DNA from: JAKOWB01 sp038363005
GTDB taxonomy: Bacteria > Pseudomonadota > Alphaproteobacteria > Kiloniellales > JACOMY01
Direction: 5' to 3'
NCBI GenBank assembly: GCA_038363005.1
Contig: JBBQBI010000025.1
Coordinates: forward strand, 9,634-73,633
DNA length: 64,000 nucleotides
The notes under the pieces are model-generated. The model worked only from the letters and a program-made list of their open reading frames with translations. It searched no databases and was not told the DNA's origin. Positions 43,577 through 50,995 of the stretch are shown here, in pieces; position 1 is the first letter of the stretch; each line of letters starts with the position of its first letter. A program made the position numbers and the translations under genes.

Positions 43577-45649
43577 ATGTGCGCCCATCGCCTCGATCCT
43601 CTGCTGCGCCCGCAGTCCATCGCCATCCTGGGCGCCTCGACCCGGTCCGGCAGCGTCGGCAATACGCTGATCCAGCAGATCAAGCACGGCGGCTACGCCG
43701 GCCGCCTCTATCCGGTGAACCCACGCTACGAGGCGATCGAGGGCATCAAGTGCTACGCCTCGCTGGCCGAGCTGCCCGAGGTGCCGGAACACGTCGCCTT
43801 CGCGGTGCCCAACGCCGCCATCGAGGAGAGCCTGGAACAGGCGCTGGTGCTGGGCATCCGCGCCGGCACCATCGTTTCCAGCCTCTACCTGGAGGGCGAC
43901 CGCGAGCCGCCGCTGACCGAGCGGGTGCGCCAGCGCTGCCGCGAGACCGGTTTCATCCTGCTCGGGGGCAACTGCATGGGCTTCTACAACTTCGAGATCG
44001 GCCTGTGGATGTGCGGCTTCCACACCCGCAAGATCCACCGGGCCGGCGGCGTGACCCTGCTGTCGCATTCCGGCTCGACGCTCTGCTCGATGGTCGATGC
44101 CGAAGCACGCCTGGACTACAACTACGTGGTCTCGCCAGGGCAGGAGCTGAACTGCACGCTGGCCGACTACATGGACTTCGCGCTGGAGCAGCCGAGCACC
44201 AAGGTGCTGGCGATCTTCATGGAGACGGCACGCGATCCCGACGGCTTCGTCGCCGCCCTGGCGAAGGCGCAGGCCAAGCGCATCCCGGTGGTGATCCTCA
44301 AGGTTGGCCGGACCGAGGAAAGCGCCAAGCTCGCCACCTCGCACAGCGGCGCGCTGGTCGGCGACGACGGTGCCTACCAGGCACTGTTCGAGCGCTTTGG
44401 CGTGCATCGCGTGCGCGCCATGGACGAACTGGTCTTCACCGCGCTGTTCTTCGCGCAGATGCCGAACATCGGCCCGGGCGCGCTGGCCTCGATCCATGAC
44501 TCGGGTGGCGAGCGCGAGCTCTTCATGGATCTGGCGCACGATGCCGGCGTGCCTTTTGCGAAGATCAGCGACGAGACCACGCAGCGCCTGGCGGCGCGGC
44601 TGGAACACGGCCTGCCGCCGGTCAATCCCTGCGACGCCTGGGGCACCGGCAACGATGCGGAAGGCATTTTCTCCGACTGCTTCGTGGCCCTGATGGAGGA
44701 CCCTGACACGGCGCTGGGCGTGGTGCTCTGCGACCGCAGTGCCGAAGGCGTAGTCAACACCATGAGCCCGTCGGTGGCGCGGCGCGCGCTGCGCAACGCC
44801 GGTGGCAAACCGGTGATCATCTGCTCCAACCACCAGGGCAGCGGCGACTCGGCGCAGACCGTCACGCTGCAGGCCGAAGGCATCGTCACCATGGATGGCG
44901 CCCAGCAGTTCCTGCGGGCGACGCGGGCGCTGTTCGACCATCGCGATTTTCAGGGGCCCGGCGCGGCGCCGACGTTGGATGCTGCTCTGGTTGCGCGGTG
45001 GAAGGCCAGGCTGAAGGGCGCCGGCACGCTGGATGAGACGGTCTCGCTGGAGCTGATGCAGGACTTCGGCATCCCCACCATCCCGCGCCGCATCGTCTCG
45101 ACCCGTGCCGAGGCGCTGGCGGCGGCCGCTTCCTTCGGCGGCCCGGTGGTGGTGAAGACCGCGATGCCCGGCATTGCCCACAAGTCCGAGGTCGGCGGCG
45201 TGAAGCTGAACCTCAGTGGCGAGGCCGCGGTGGGCGCCGCCTGGGACGACCTGGCGGCGCGCCTTGGCCCCACGGTGCTGGTGGCGCCCATGGCGGCCAA
45301 GGGCGTGGAGATGATCCTGGGCATCACCCGCGACTCGCAGTTCGGCCCGACCCTGGTCGTCGGCTCCGGTGGCGTGCTGGCCGAGGCGTTGAAGGACGTG
45401 GTGCTGGCCCGCCCGCCCTTCGATGCTGCCTGGGCGGCGAAGCTGATCGATCGCCTGAAGCTGCGCACCTTGCTCGATGGCTTCCGCGGCACGCCGAAGG
45501 CGGATGTCCTGGCCTTCGCCGAGACAGCGGCACGCCTGTCGGCTCTGGCCGTAGCGCTGGCCGACGTGGTGATGGAGATCGATATCAACCCGGTGATCGT
45601 CGGCCCGACGGGCTGCGTCGCAGTGGACGCACTGGTCGTCGCCGGCTGA
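43577..45649 (+). CDS. ADP-forming acyl-CoA synthetase (acetate-CoA ligase family)
   Basis: This 690-residue single-chain protein of the ACD/Pat-like family has a CoA-binding domain (SIAILGASTRSGSVGNTL, residues 14-31) and succinyl-CoA-synthetase-like domains with VTLLSHSGSTLCSM and LATSHSGALVGDDGAYQALF, where a phosphorylated histidine is expected. From about residue 490 comes an ATP-grasp domain (VVVKTAMPGIAHKSEVGGV, MEIDINPVIV). It would interconvert an acyl-CoA and free acid with ADP/ATP. The alpha-then-beta order matches the fused bacterial form, and there is no C-terminal acetyltransferase. It lies 101 bases after the GcvT-fold gene and 36 before the next aminotransferase. Which acid it handles is unknown. 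Confidence 0.9.
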   Translation: MCAHRLDPLLRPQSIAILGASTRSGSVGNTLIQQIKHGGYAGRLYPVNPRYEAIEGIKCYASLAELPEVPEHVAFAVPNAAIEESLEQALVLGIRAGTIVSSLYLEGDREPPLTERVRQRCRETGFILLGGNCMGFYNFEIGLWMCGFHTRKIHRAGGVTLLSHSGSTLCSMVDAEARLDYNYVVSPGQELNCTLADYMDFALEQPSTKVLAIFMETARDPDGFVAALAKAQAKRIPVVILKVGRTEESAKLATSHSGALVGDDGAYQALFERFGVHRVRAMDELVFTALFFAQMPNIGPGALASIHDSGGERELFMDLAHDAGVPFAKISDETTQRLAARLEHGLPPVNPCDAWGTGNDAEGIFSDCFVALMEDPDTALGVVLCDRSAEGVVNTMSPSVARRALRNAGGKPVIICSNHQGSGDSAQTVTLQAEGIVTMDGAQQFLRATRALFDHRDFQGPGAAPTLDAALVARWKARLKGAGTLDETVSLELMQDFGIPTIPRRIVSTRAEALAAAASFGGPVVVKTAMPGIAHKSEVGGVKLNLSGEAAVGAAWDDLAARLGPTVLVAPMAAKGVEMILGITRDSQFGPTLVVGSGGVLAEALKDVVLARPPFDAAWAAKLIDRLKLRTLLDGFRGTPKADVLAFAETAARLSALAVALADVVMEIDINPVIVGPTGCVAVDALVVAG

Positions 45650-45685
45650 GGCTGCGAGGCTGGGGGCGCAGCAAGGGAGAACAGA

Positions 45686-47068
45686 ATGACCGCGCAACCC
45701 AACGACATCACCGCCAAGTTCCGCCACCTGCTGCACCCCTGGGAGCACCTGGGCAGCCACCCGACGCAGAACCGCCTGCTGATCGAGTGCGGCGAGGGTG
45801 CCTTCGTCTACGACCGCGAGGGCCGCAAGCTCTACGACGGTCCGGCCGGCATGTGGTGCGTGCAGATCGGCCACGGCCGCAAGGAAATCGCCGAGGCCAT
45901 GGCCGAGCAGGCCATGAAGCTCGCCTACTACAGCCCCTGGGGCCTGGGCAATGTGCCGGCGACCGAGCTGGCGGCCAAGCTGGCCAGCCTGTCGCCCGGC
46001 GACTGCAACACCGTGCTCTTCACCACCGGCGGCTCGACCGCGGTGGACAGCGCGCTGCGCTTCGTCGCGCTCTACAACAACGTCAAGGGCCGGCCACAGA
46101 AGAAGCACATCATCAGCCGCGATGCGGCCTACCATGGCTCGACCTATCTCGCCGCCTCCTGCACCGGCAAGGACCGCGAGAAGAACTACTTCGACTTCGA
46201 GACCGAGCGCGTGCACCGGGTCTCCTCGCCGGATCCCTATCGCCGCCCACAGGGCATGAGTATCGAGGATTTCACCGCCCACCTGCTGGCGGAATTCGAA
46301 GCCAAGATCCTGGAGATCGGCGCCGACAAATGCGCCGCCTTCATCGCCGAGCCGATCCAGGCCTCGGGCGGCGTGATCGTGCCGCCGCCTGGCTACCTCA
46401 AGGGCATGCACGCGCTCTGCCGCAAGCACGACCTGCTCTACATCTCCGACGAGGTGGTGACCGCCTTTGGCCGCCTGGGCCACTGGTTCGCCAGCGAAGA
46501 GGTCTTCGGCATCCAGCCCGACATCGTGACGGTCGCCAAGGGCATCACCTCGGGCTACATCCCGCTGGGCGCCGCGCTGATCTCCGACCGCGTGCTGGAC
46601 GAGATCAAGGGCGAGCGCGGGCAGGGGGTCAACTTCTACCACGGCTATACCTACTTCGGGCATCCGGTGGCCACCGCGGTGGCGCTGAAGAACATCGAAA
46701 TCATGGAGCGCGAGCAGATCCTCGAGCATGTGCGCGCGGTTGGCCCCTACTTCCAGGCGCAGCTGAAGACGCTGAGCGACATTCCCATTGTCGGCGACGT
46801 GCGCGGCATGGGCCTGATGGCCTGCGTCGAGTGCGTCATCTCGCGCGATTCGAAAGAGCCGCTGAAGCTCGACAAGACCATCGGAGCGCGCATCGACGCC
46901 CACGCCGAGCGCCTGGGCCTTATCGTCCGCCCCTTGATCAACCACTGCGTCCTCTCGCCGCCGCTGATCGTCACCCGCAGCCAGATCGACGAGATCGTCG
47001 AGATCCTGCGCAAGGCGATCCTGCTGGCGCAGGACGAGGTGCGGAAGGAAGGGCTGTGGAACGGCTGA
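45686..47068 (+). CDS. Class III omega-amino-acid/polyamine:pyruvate aminotransferase-like
   Basis: This 460-residue PLP enzyme has TTGGSTAVDSALRF, SRDAAYHGSTYLAAS, YISDEVVTAFGRLG (Asp 255) and TVAKGITSGYIPLGAA with the Schiff-base lysine at 285. The LHPWEHLG start and HGYTYFGHPVA match the beta-alanine/putrescine:pyruvate aminotransferase (SpuC-like) group rather than GSA aminomutase, so it differs in type from the aminotransferase at 37322. It lies between an acyl-CoA synthetase and a PuuB-like oxidase, consistent with amine or diamine breakdown. A long inverted repeat follows it. Confidence 0.9.
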   Translation: MTAQPNDITAKFRHLLHPWEHLGSHPTQNRLLIECGEGAFVYDREGRKLYDGPAGMWCVQIGHGRKEIAEAMAEQAMKLAYYSPWGLGNVPATELAAKLASLSPGDCNTVLFTTGGSTAVDSALRFVALYNNVKGRPQKKHIISRDAAYHGSTYLAASCTGKDREKNYFDFETERVHRVSSPDPYRRPQGMSIEDFTAHLLAEFEAKILEIGADKCAAFIAEPIQASGGVIVPPPGYLKGMHALCRKHDLLYISDEVVTAFGRLGHWFASEEVFGIQPDIVTVAKGITSGYIPLGAALISDRVLDEIKGERGQGVNFYHGYTYFGHPVATAVALKNIEIMEREQILEHVRAVGPYFQAQLKTLSDIPIVGDVRGMGLMACVECVISRDSKEPLKLDKTIGARIDAHAERLGLIVRPLINHCVLSPPLIVTRSQIDEIVEILRKAILLAQDEVRKEGLWNG

Positions 47069-47091
47069 GGTACGCGCCCAACCCTTCGTCT

Positions 47092-47181
47092 CCCGTCACC
47101 CTCGGGCTTGTCCCGAGGGTCCATCCCGCCGCCCGCGCGAGTAGATCGATGGATGCTCGGGACAAGCCCGAGCATGACGGG
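47092..47181. repeat. Long inverted repeat with 15-base perfect arms
   Basis: TCGGGCTTGTCCCGA at 47102-47116 and TCGGGACAAGCCCGA at 47157-47171 are perfect reverse complements. Outer arms CCCGTCA and TGACGGG (47092 and 47175) and GTCCATC/GATGGATG extend the stem. Each inner arm is itself nearly palindromic. The element lies between the aminotransferase and the flavoprotein gene and ends 26 bases before the latter's start. Confidence 0.85.
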
Positions 47182-47207
47182 TGGAAAAGCGGTCGAAAGC
47201 GAGCCCC

Positions 47208-48554
47208 ATGACCCTCACCACGCTCTACCACCCGAACCTCTACGAGAAGCCCGCCGTCCCCTCCTATTGGGAGGCCACGGCGCCGCCGCCGCCGACCGAC
47301 AGCGGGCCGCTGACGGGCGAGCAGTCCTGCGAGGTCGCGGTGATCGGCGGCGGCTACTGCGGTCTCTCCGCCGCCTATCACCTGGCCAAGGACCACGGCC
47401 GCGACGTGCGTGTGCTGGAGGCCAACCACCTGGGCTGGGGTGCCTCGGGCCGCAACGGCGGCTTCGTCTGCTTCCCGGCCGGCAAGCTGGGCCTGGAGAC
47501 CATGGTCGAGAAGTTCGGCCTGGAAGCCACCAAGCACTACATGCAAAGCCAGCTCGATGCCGTCGACCTAGTGGACCGCCTGGGAACCGAGGAAAACATC
47601 GACTACGACCGCCAGGGCCTCGGCTTCTACGACATCGCGCACCGGCCGGAGGCCGCCGCCGGCCTCAAGGGCTACGCCGAGGGCCTGCAGAAGACCTTCG
47701 GCGTGCCGACCCGCCTGCTGTCGAAGGAAGAGTTCGACGCCGAGGGCCATCGTGGCACCGAGCAGTTCGGTGCCGTCCACGTGCAGCGTGGCTTCGGCTT
47801 GCACCCGCTGAAGTTCCACCGTGGCCTGGCGACGGCGACCTTGAAGCGCGGTGCCATCGTGCATGGCAATTCGCTGGTGGAGCGCTGGGAGAACAAGGGC
47901 GGTGCCCATCGCCTGGTCACCGCCGGCGGCGCGCTGACGGCGAAGCAGGTGATCATCGCCACCAACGGCTACCTGCGCGAGGGACTGAAGGCGGAGCTCG
48001 ACGGCCGCGTGCTGCCGGCGCTGTCCAACATCATCACCACGCGGCCGCTGACCGAGGCCGAGATCGCGGCGGAGAACTTCGTCACCGAATCGCCGCTGTT
48101 CAACACCCGCCGGCTGCTCTTCTACTACCGCCTGCTGAAGGACAAGCGCCTGCTGTTCGGCGCGCGCGGCGACACCGATGGCTCGCCGCAGTCGGCGGCG
48201 AAGATGCGGGTCTGGCTGACCCGCCGCCTGGGCGAGGTCTTCCCCGCCTTCGCCGGCGCTGAGATCTCGCACTTCTGGCGCGGCCTGGTCTCCATCACTC
48301 GCTCGAAGATGCCGGCGGTCGGCCGCCTGCCGGACGACCGCAGCGTCTTCTACGCCTATGGCTGTCACGGCAATGGCGTGAACACCATGCCCTGGGCCGG
48401 ACAGGCGCTGGCCAAGCTGGCGGCCGGCGCCAACCGCGACGAGGACGTAGTGCCGGCGCCGATCCTCGGCCTCTCGCCGCGCTTCCCGCTGCCGGCGCTG
48501 CGCCGCTTCTACCTCAAGGCCGCCTATCTCTACTACGGACTGAAGGACCGCTAA
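47208..48554 (+). CDS. FAD-dependent oxidoreductase, gamma-glutamylputrescine oxidase (PuuB)-like
   Basis: This 448-residue DAO-family flavoprotein starts SYWEATAPPPPTDSGPL near residue 20. It then has EVAVIGGGYCGLSAAYHLAK for FAD binding and LGWGASGRNGGFVCFPAGK, the signature of the PuuB/OrdL group. In E. coli PuuB oxidises gamma-glutamylputrescine. The C-terminal block KMPAVGRLPDDRSVFYAYGCHGNGVN binds the flavin. The ATG at 47208 was chosen; a GTG at 47181 also exists but overlaps the inverted repeat. The stop shares one base with the cupin start (TAATG). PuuA and PuuC homologues are not in the window, so the substrate may be a different gamma-glutamyl or free amine. Confidence 0.87.
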   Translation: MTLTTLYHPNLYEKPAVPSYWEATAPPPPTDSGPLTGEQSCEVAVIGGGYCGLSAAYHLAKDHGRDVRVLEANHLGWGASGRNGGFVCFPAGKLGLETMVEKFGLEATKHYMQSQLDAVDLVDRLGTEENIDYDRQGLGFYDIAHRPEAAAGLKGYAEGLQKTFGVPTRLLSKEEFDAEGHRGTEQFGAVHVQRGFGLHPLKFHRGLATATLKRGAIVHGNSLVERWENKGGAHRLVTAGGALTAKQVIIATNGYLREGLKAELDGRVLPALSNIITTRPLTEAEIAAENFVTESPLFNTRRLLFYYRLLKDKRLLFGARGDTDGSPQSAAKMRVWLTRRLGEVFPAFAGAEISHFWRGLVSITRSKMPAVGRLPDDRSVFYAYGCHGNGVNTMPWAGQALAKLAAGANRDEDVVPAPILGLSPRFPLPALRRFYLKAAYLYYGLKDR

Positions 48555-48910
48555 TGGCCAACACCGGACGCAGCATCATCCGCCGCGCGGAGCGGCAGTG
48601 GGGGCCTTACGACCTGGAGGGGCCGGAACAGCCCGGCTGGGGCCTGATCCCGATCAGCTATGAGAAGGGGGCGCCGCAACGCAGCGGGCAGGGCACCTAC
48701 CTGATGAAGATCCCGCCCGGCGGCGAGACCATCGCGCACGACCACGAGGGCTATGAGGACTTCATGATCCTGGAGGGCGAGCTGATCGACGACGACGGCA
48801 CGGTGATCGGCGCCGGCGACGTGGTCACTTATGCCCCCGGCAGCCACCACAACAGCCGCAGCGACATCGGCTGCACCATCCTGGTCACCGAATGGTTCAG
48901 GGAGACGTGA
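48554..48910 (+). CDS. Small cupin-domain protein
   Basis: This 118-residue single-cupin protein has motif 1 around PPGGETIAHDHEGYEDFMILEGE (read in segments; His 62, His 64 and Glu 68 region) and motif 2 around GAGDVVTYAPGSHHNSRS. These would bind a divalent metal. The start overlaps the flavoprotein stop by one base and the stop overlaps the amidotransferase start by one base, so it is firmly in the operon. PuuR-type regulators carry a cupin domain, but this protein has no DNA-binding part; a small-molecule enzyme or metal-dependent sensor is possible. Confidence 0.85.
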   Translation: MANTGRSIIRRAERQWGPYDLEGPEQPGWGLIPISYEKGAPQRSGQGTYLMKIPPGGETIAHDHEGYEDFMILEGELIDDDGTVIGAGDVVTYAPGSHHNSRSDIGCTILVTEWFRET

Positions 48911-49623
48911 TGCGCGCCCTTGTCTTTCAGCATATCGCCTGCGAGCACCCCGGCATCCTGCGCGACTTCATGGCTGCCGACGGCCTTGCCTGGGACGCGG
49001 TGGAACTGGACGAAGGCCAGGCCATCCCGCCGCTCGAAGGCTACGACGCGCTCATGGTCATGGGCGGCCCGATGGATGTCTGGCAGGAGGCCGAGCATCC
49101 CTGGTTCGTCGCCGAAAAGGCCGCGATCCGCCGCTGGGTGAGCGAGCTGAAGCGTCCCTACCTGGGTCTCTGCCTCGGGCACCAGCTCCTCGCCTCCGCG
49201 CATGGCGCCGAGGTTGGCCCCGGCAGCCCGGAGATCGGCGTGCTGCCAGTCGAGCTGACGGCGGCCGGCAAGGCCGACCGTCTGCTCGCCGGCTTGCCGG
49301 CGACCTTGCCAGCGCTGCAATGGCATTCCGCCGAGGTGAAGACACTGCCGCCCGGCGGTGTGATCCTCGCCGCCTCGCCGCTCTGCCCGATCAACGCGCT
49401 GCGCGTCGGCGACAAGGCCTGGGGCCTGCAGTTCCACGTCGAGGTCACCGGCGCCACGGTCGACGAGTGGGGCGAGGTCCCGGCCTATTCCTGCGCGCTC
49501 GATATGGCCCTGGGCGCCGGCGCCCTGCCGAAGTTCCGCGAGACCGCGGCCAAGGCCATGCCCGGCTTCAACGCCGCGGCCAGGCAGCTCTACGACAACT
49601 TCATGGGCGTGGTGCGGGGCTAG
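48910..49623 (+). CDS. Class I glutamine amidotransferase-like protein (GuaA-type domain)
   Basis: This 237-residue protein has the type 1 glutamine amidotransferase fold: VMGGPMDVWQEAEHPW (oxyanion region), the nucleophile cysteine in YLGLCLGHQLLA and the His-Glu pair in GLQFHVEV. Stand-alone members include putative GMP-synthase-like amidotransferases and, more distantly, gamma-glutamyl hydrolases such as PuuD. Given the PuuB-like oxidase two genes upstream, removal of a gamma-glutamyl or amide group is a reasonable inference, but not shown. The ATG at 48910 is preceded by GGGAG and overlaps the cupin stop; it is the last gene of the operon. Confidence 0.87.
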   Translation: MRALVFQHIACEHPGILRDFMAADGLAWDAVELDEGQAIPPLEGYDALMVMGGPMDVWQEAEHPWFVAEKAAIRRWVSELKRPYLGLCLGHQLLASAHGAEVGPGSPEIGVLPVELTAAGKADRLLAGLPATLPALQWHSAEVKTLPPGGVILAASPLCPINALRVGDKAWGLQFHVEVTGATVDEWGEVPAYSCALDMALGAGALPKFRETAAKAMPGFNAAARQLYDNFMGVVRG

Positions 49624-49646
49624 GCGCGCCCCTTGTCGTGGCTTCT

Positions 49647-49668
49647 CCCTCTCCCTTTACCGGGAGGG
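49647..49668. repeat. Partial CCCTCTCCC-family hairpin
   Basis: CCCTCTCCC at 49647-49655 and GGGAGGG at 49662-49668 form an imperfect hairpin 24 bases after the amidotransferase stop, followed by an A-run. It looks like a decayed single copy of the repeat family and may also mark the end of the operon transcript. Confidence 0.5.
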
Positions 49669-49726
49669 CAAAAAATGGCCTGCCGGGAGGCTCCCGCGGA
49701 ATCGACGTCGCGAACACTGTTGCATT

Positions 49727-49756
49727 TTCATATTTTCCTATTTAGGAAAATATGAA
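49727..49756. promoter_or_regulatory. 30-base perfect palindrome: ArsR operator overlapping the start
   Basis: Two 14-base arms, TTCATATTTTCCTA and its exact reverse complement, are separated by TT. The right arm ends on the A of the arsR start codon, and its AGGA is the ribosome-binding site eight bases upstream. The AT-rich patch stands out against the surrounding GC-rich sequence. A bound ArsR dimer here would block both transcription and access to the start region, so autorepression is strongly suggested. Confidence 0.85.
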
Positions 49757-50082
49757 TGGATTCCTTCAAGGCCCTCGCTTCCGAGCCGCGGCGTCGCATC
49801 CTGAACCATTTGGCAGGCGGCCCCATGACTGTGGGCGAGATCGCCGCCAGGTTCGACATGGAGTTGCCATCCATCTCCAAGCACCTCTCGGTGTTGCGGC
49901 AGGCCGGCTTGATCGACCAGCAGAAGCGCGGCCAGCATGTGCTCTATTTCCTGGTCGCGGAAAGTATCGCCAACACGCTCTACAGTTTTCTCAGCCCCTT
50001 CTGTCCGCACGCACGAAAAATCGCCAGGCAGCGCGCCGGCAAGGCACGAAGGTCGACAGCGAAGAACGAGAGCGATGGGTAG
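49756..50082 (+). CDS. ArsR-family transcriptional regulator
   Basis: This 108-residue winged-helix repressor has FKALASEPRRRILNHLAG and a recognition region VGEIAARFDMELPSISKHLSVLRQAGLI (residues 26-53, read in segments), followed by the wing QKRGQHVLYFLV. No CXC metal motif is seen in helix 3. The single cysteine in SPFCPHARK and the overall pattern resemble the non-metal SdpR-like group. It begins at the right end of a 30-base palindrome and overlaps the next gene by eight bases. It therefore probably controls itself, the membrane protein and the desaturase together. The inducing signal is unknown. Confidence 0.9.
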   Translation: MDSFKALASEPRRRILNHLAGGPMTVGEIAARFDMELPSISKHLSVLRQAGLIDQQKRGQHVLYFLVAESIANTLYSFLSPFCPHARKIARQRAGKARRSTAKNESDG

Positions 50083-50995
50083 GTCTTTTTCCAAGCTCTA
50101 CTACTGGATGGTTGTCACTGGCCTCGCAGCCTTCGCCATGCGTCTGCTGCTGGACAGCCGGTTCGGCAAGACGACGATCACCTATCTGCTGTTCCCCTTC
50201 CTGCTTTCACTGATCATCTATCACTTCGTTCCCCGCTCGCTGCGCCAGGATGTCGTCGGGCGCTACTGGAATCAAGTTGTCGCGGCGACCGCTGTCATGC
50301 TGGCCTCGTCACTGATTCTTTTCGAGGGCTTCCTCTGCGTCCTCATGTTTCTGCCGATCTTCTACTTTGGCGTCACCCTTGGCTTCATTTACGCGGTGAG
50401 CCGCGAGAAGAGCGCAAGGCGCGGGCCGACGCGTCACGGCGTCCACCTGCTACCGCTGCTCGTCCTGGGCCTGTCCCTGGATGGCATCCTTCCCTTTGGC
50501 TATGACCCGCACCGGCAGGACGCGACTGTGACCGAGGTCGTGACTGGGAGCATCCGCGACCTGAAGCACAACATGGCGAAACCGATCACCTTCGATCTGC
50601 CGCGCCACTGGTTTGTATCGCTGTTCCCACTGCCCGAGCGCATCGAAGCCGGCTCGCTGGCGGTCGGTGACGTGCACCGTCTCTATTTCACCTACAGTCG
50701 CTGGATCTTTACCAACGACAAGCACGGCAGCATGGCCTTGCGGATCGAGGAGGTGGGCGCCGACTACGTGCGCACGCGAGTGATCGAGAACACCAGCTAT
50801 CTTGCCGGTTACCTCGCGATCCAAGGCACTGAAGTACGCTTCCAAGCGATCGACGAGCGGCGCACGGCGGTGGCGCTGACTATTCACTATGAGCGCCTGC
50901 TCGATCCGGGCTGGTACTTCGGCCCGATACAGCGCTTCGTCGTTGAAGAGAGTGCGCGCTATCTAATCCACACCATCATCGCGAGGGCTGAATGA
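50075..50995 (+). CDS. Membrane protein with soluble C-terminal domain, function unknown
   Basis: This 306-residue protein has about five hydrophobic segments in its first half (for example YYWMVVTGLAAFAMRLLL, ITYLLFPFLLSLIIYHFV, AATAVMLASSLILFEGFL and MFLPIFYFGVTLGFIY). From about residue 160 onward comes a soluble domain of roughly 145 residues whose pattern (RHWFVSLFPLPERIEAG, TVHYERLLDPGWYFGPIQRF-like ending at residues 270-290) recalls SRPBCC ligand-binding folds. I do not recognise a named family. It overlaps arsR by eight bases and the desaturase by four, so it belongs to that operon and may bind or move the lipid the desaturase acts on. That role is inference. Confidence 0.7.
   Translation: MGRSFSKLYYWMVVTGLAAFAMRLLLDSRFGKTTITYLLFPFLLSLIIYHFVPRSLRQDVVGRYWNQVVAATAVMLASSLILFEGFLCVLMFLPIFYFGVTLGFIYAVSREKSARRGPTRHGVHLLPLLVLGLSLDGILPFGYDPHRQDATVTEVVTGSIRDLKHNMAKPITFDLPRHWFVSLFPLPERIEAGSLAVGDVHRLYFTYSRWIFTNDKHGSMALRIEEVGADYVRTRVIENTSYLAGYLAIQGTEVRFQAIDERRTAVALTIHYERLLDPGWYFGPIQRFVVEESARYLIHTIIARAE

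Noticed and set aside
43553..46945. Open frame of 1130 codons on the - strand opposite the acyl-CoA synthetase and aminotransferase
   Set aside because: It mirrors two clearly conserved + strand genes, its product is a histidine/alanine/arginine-rich mix without motifs, and long antisense frames are expected at this GC content.
49647..49675. Rho-independent terminator after the amidotransferase gene
   Set aside because: The stem is imperfect and is followed by A residues rather than T on the + strand, so it fits a decayed repeat better.
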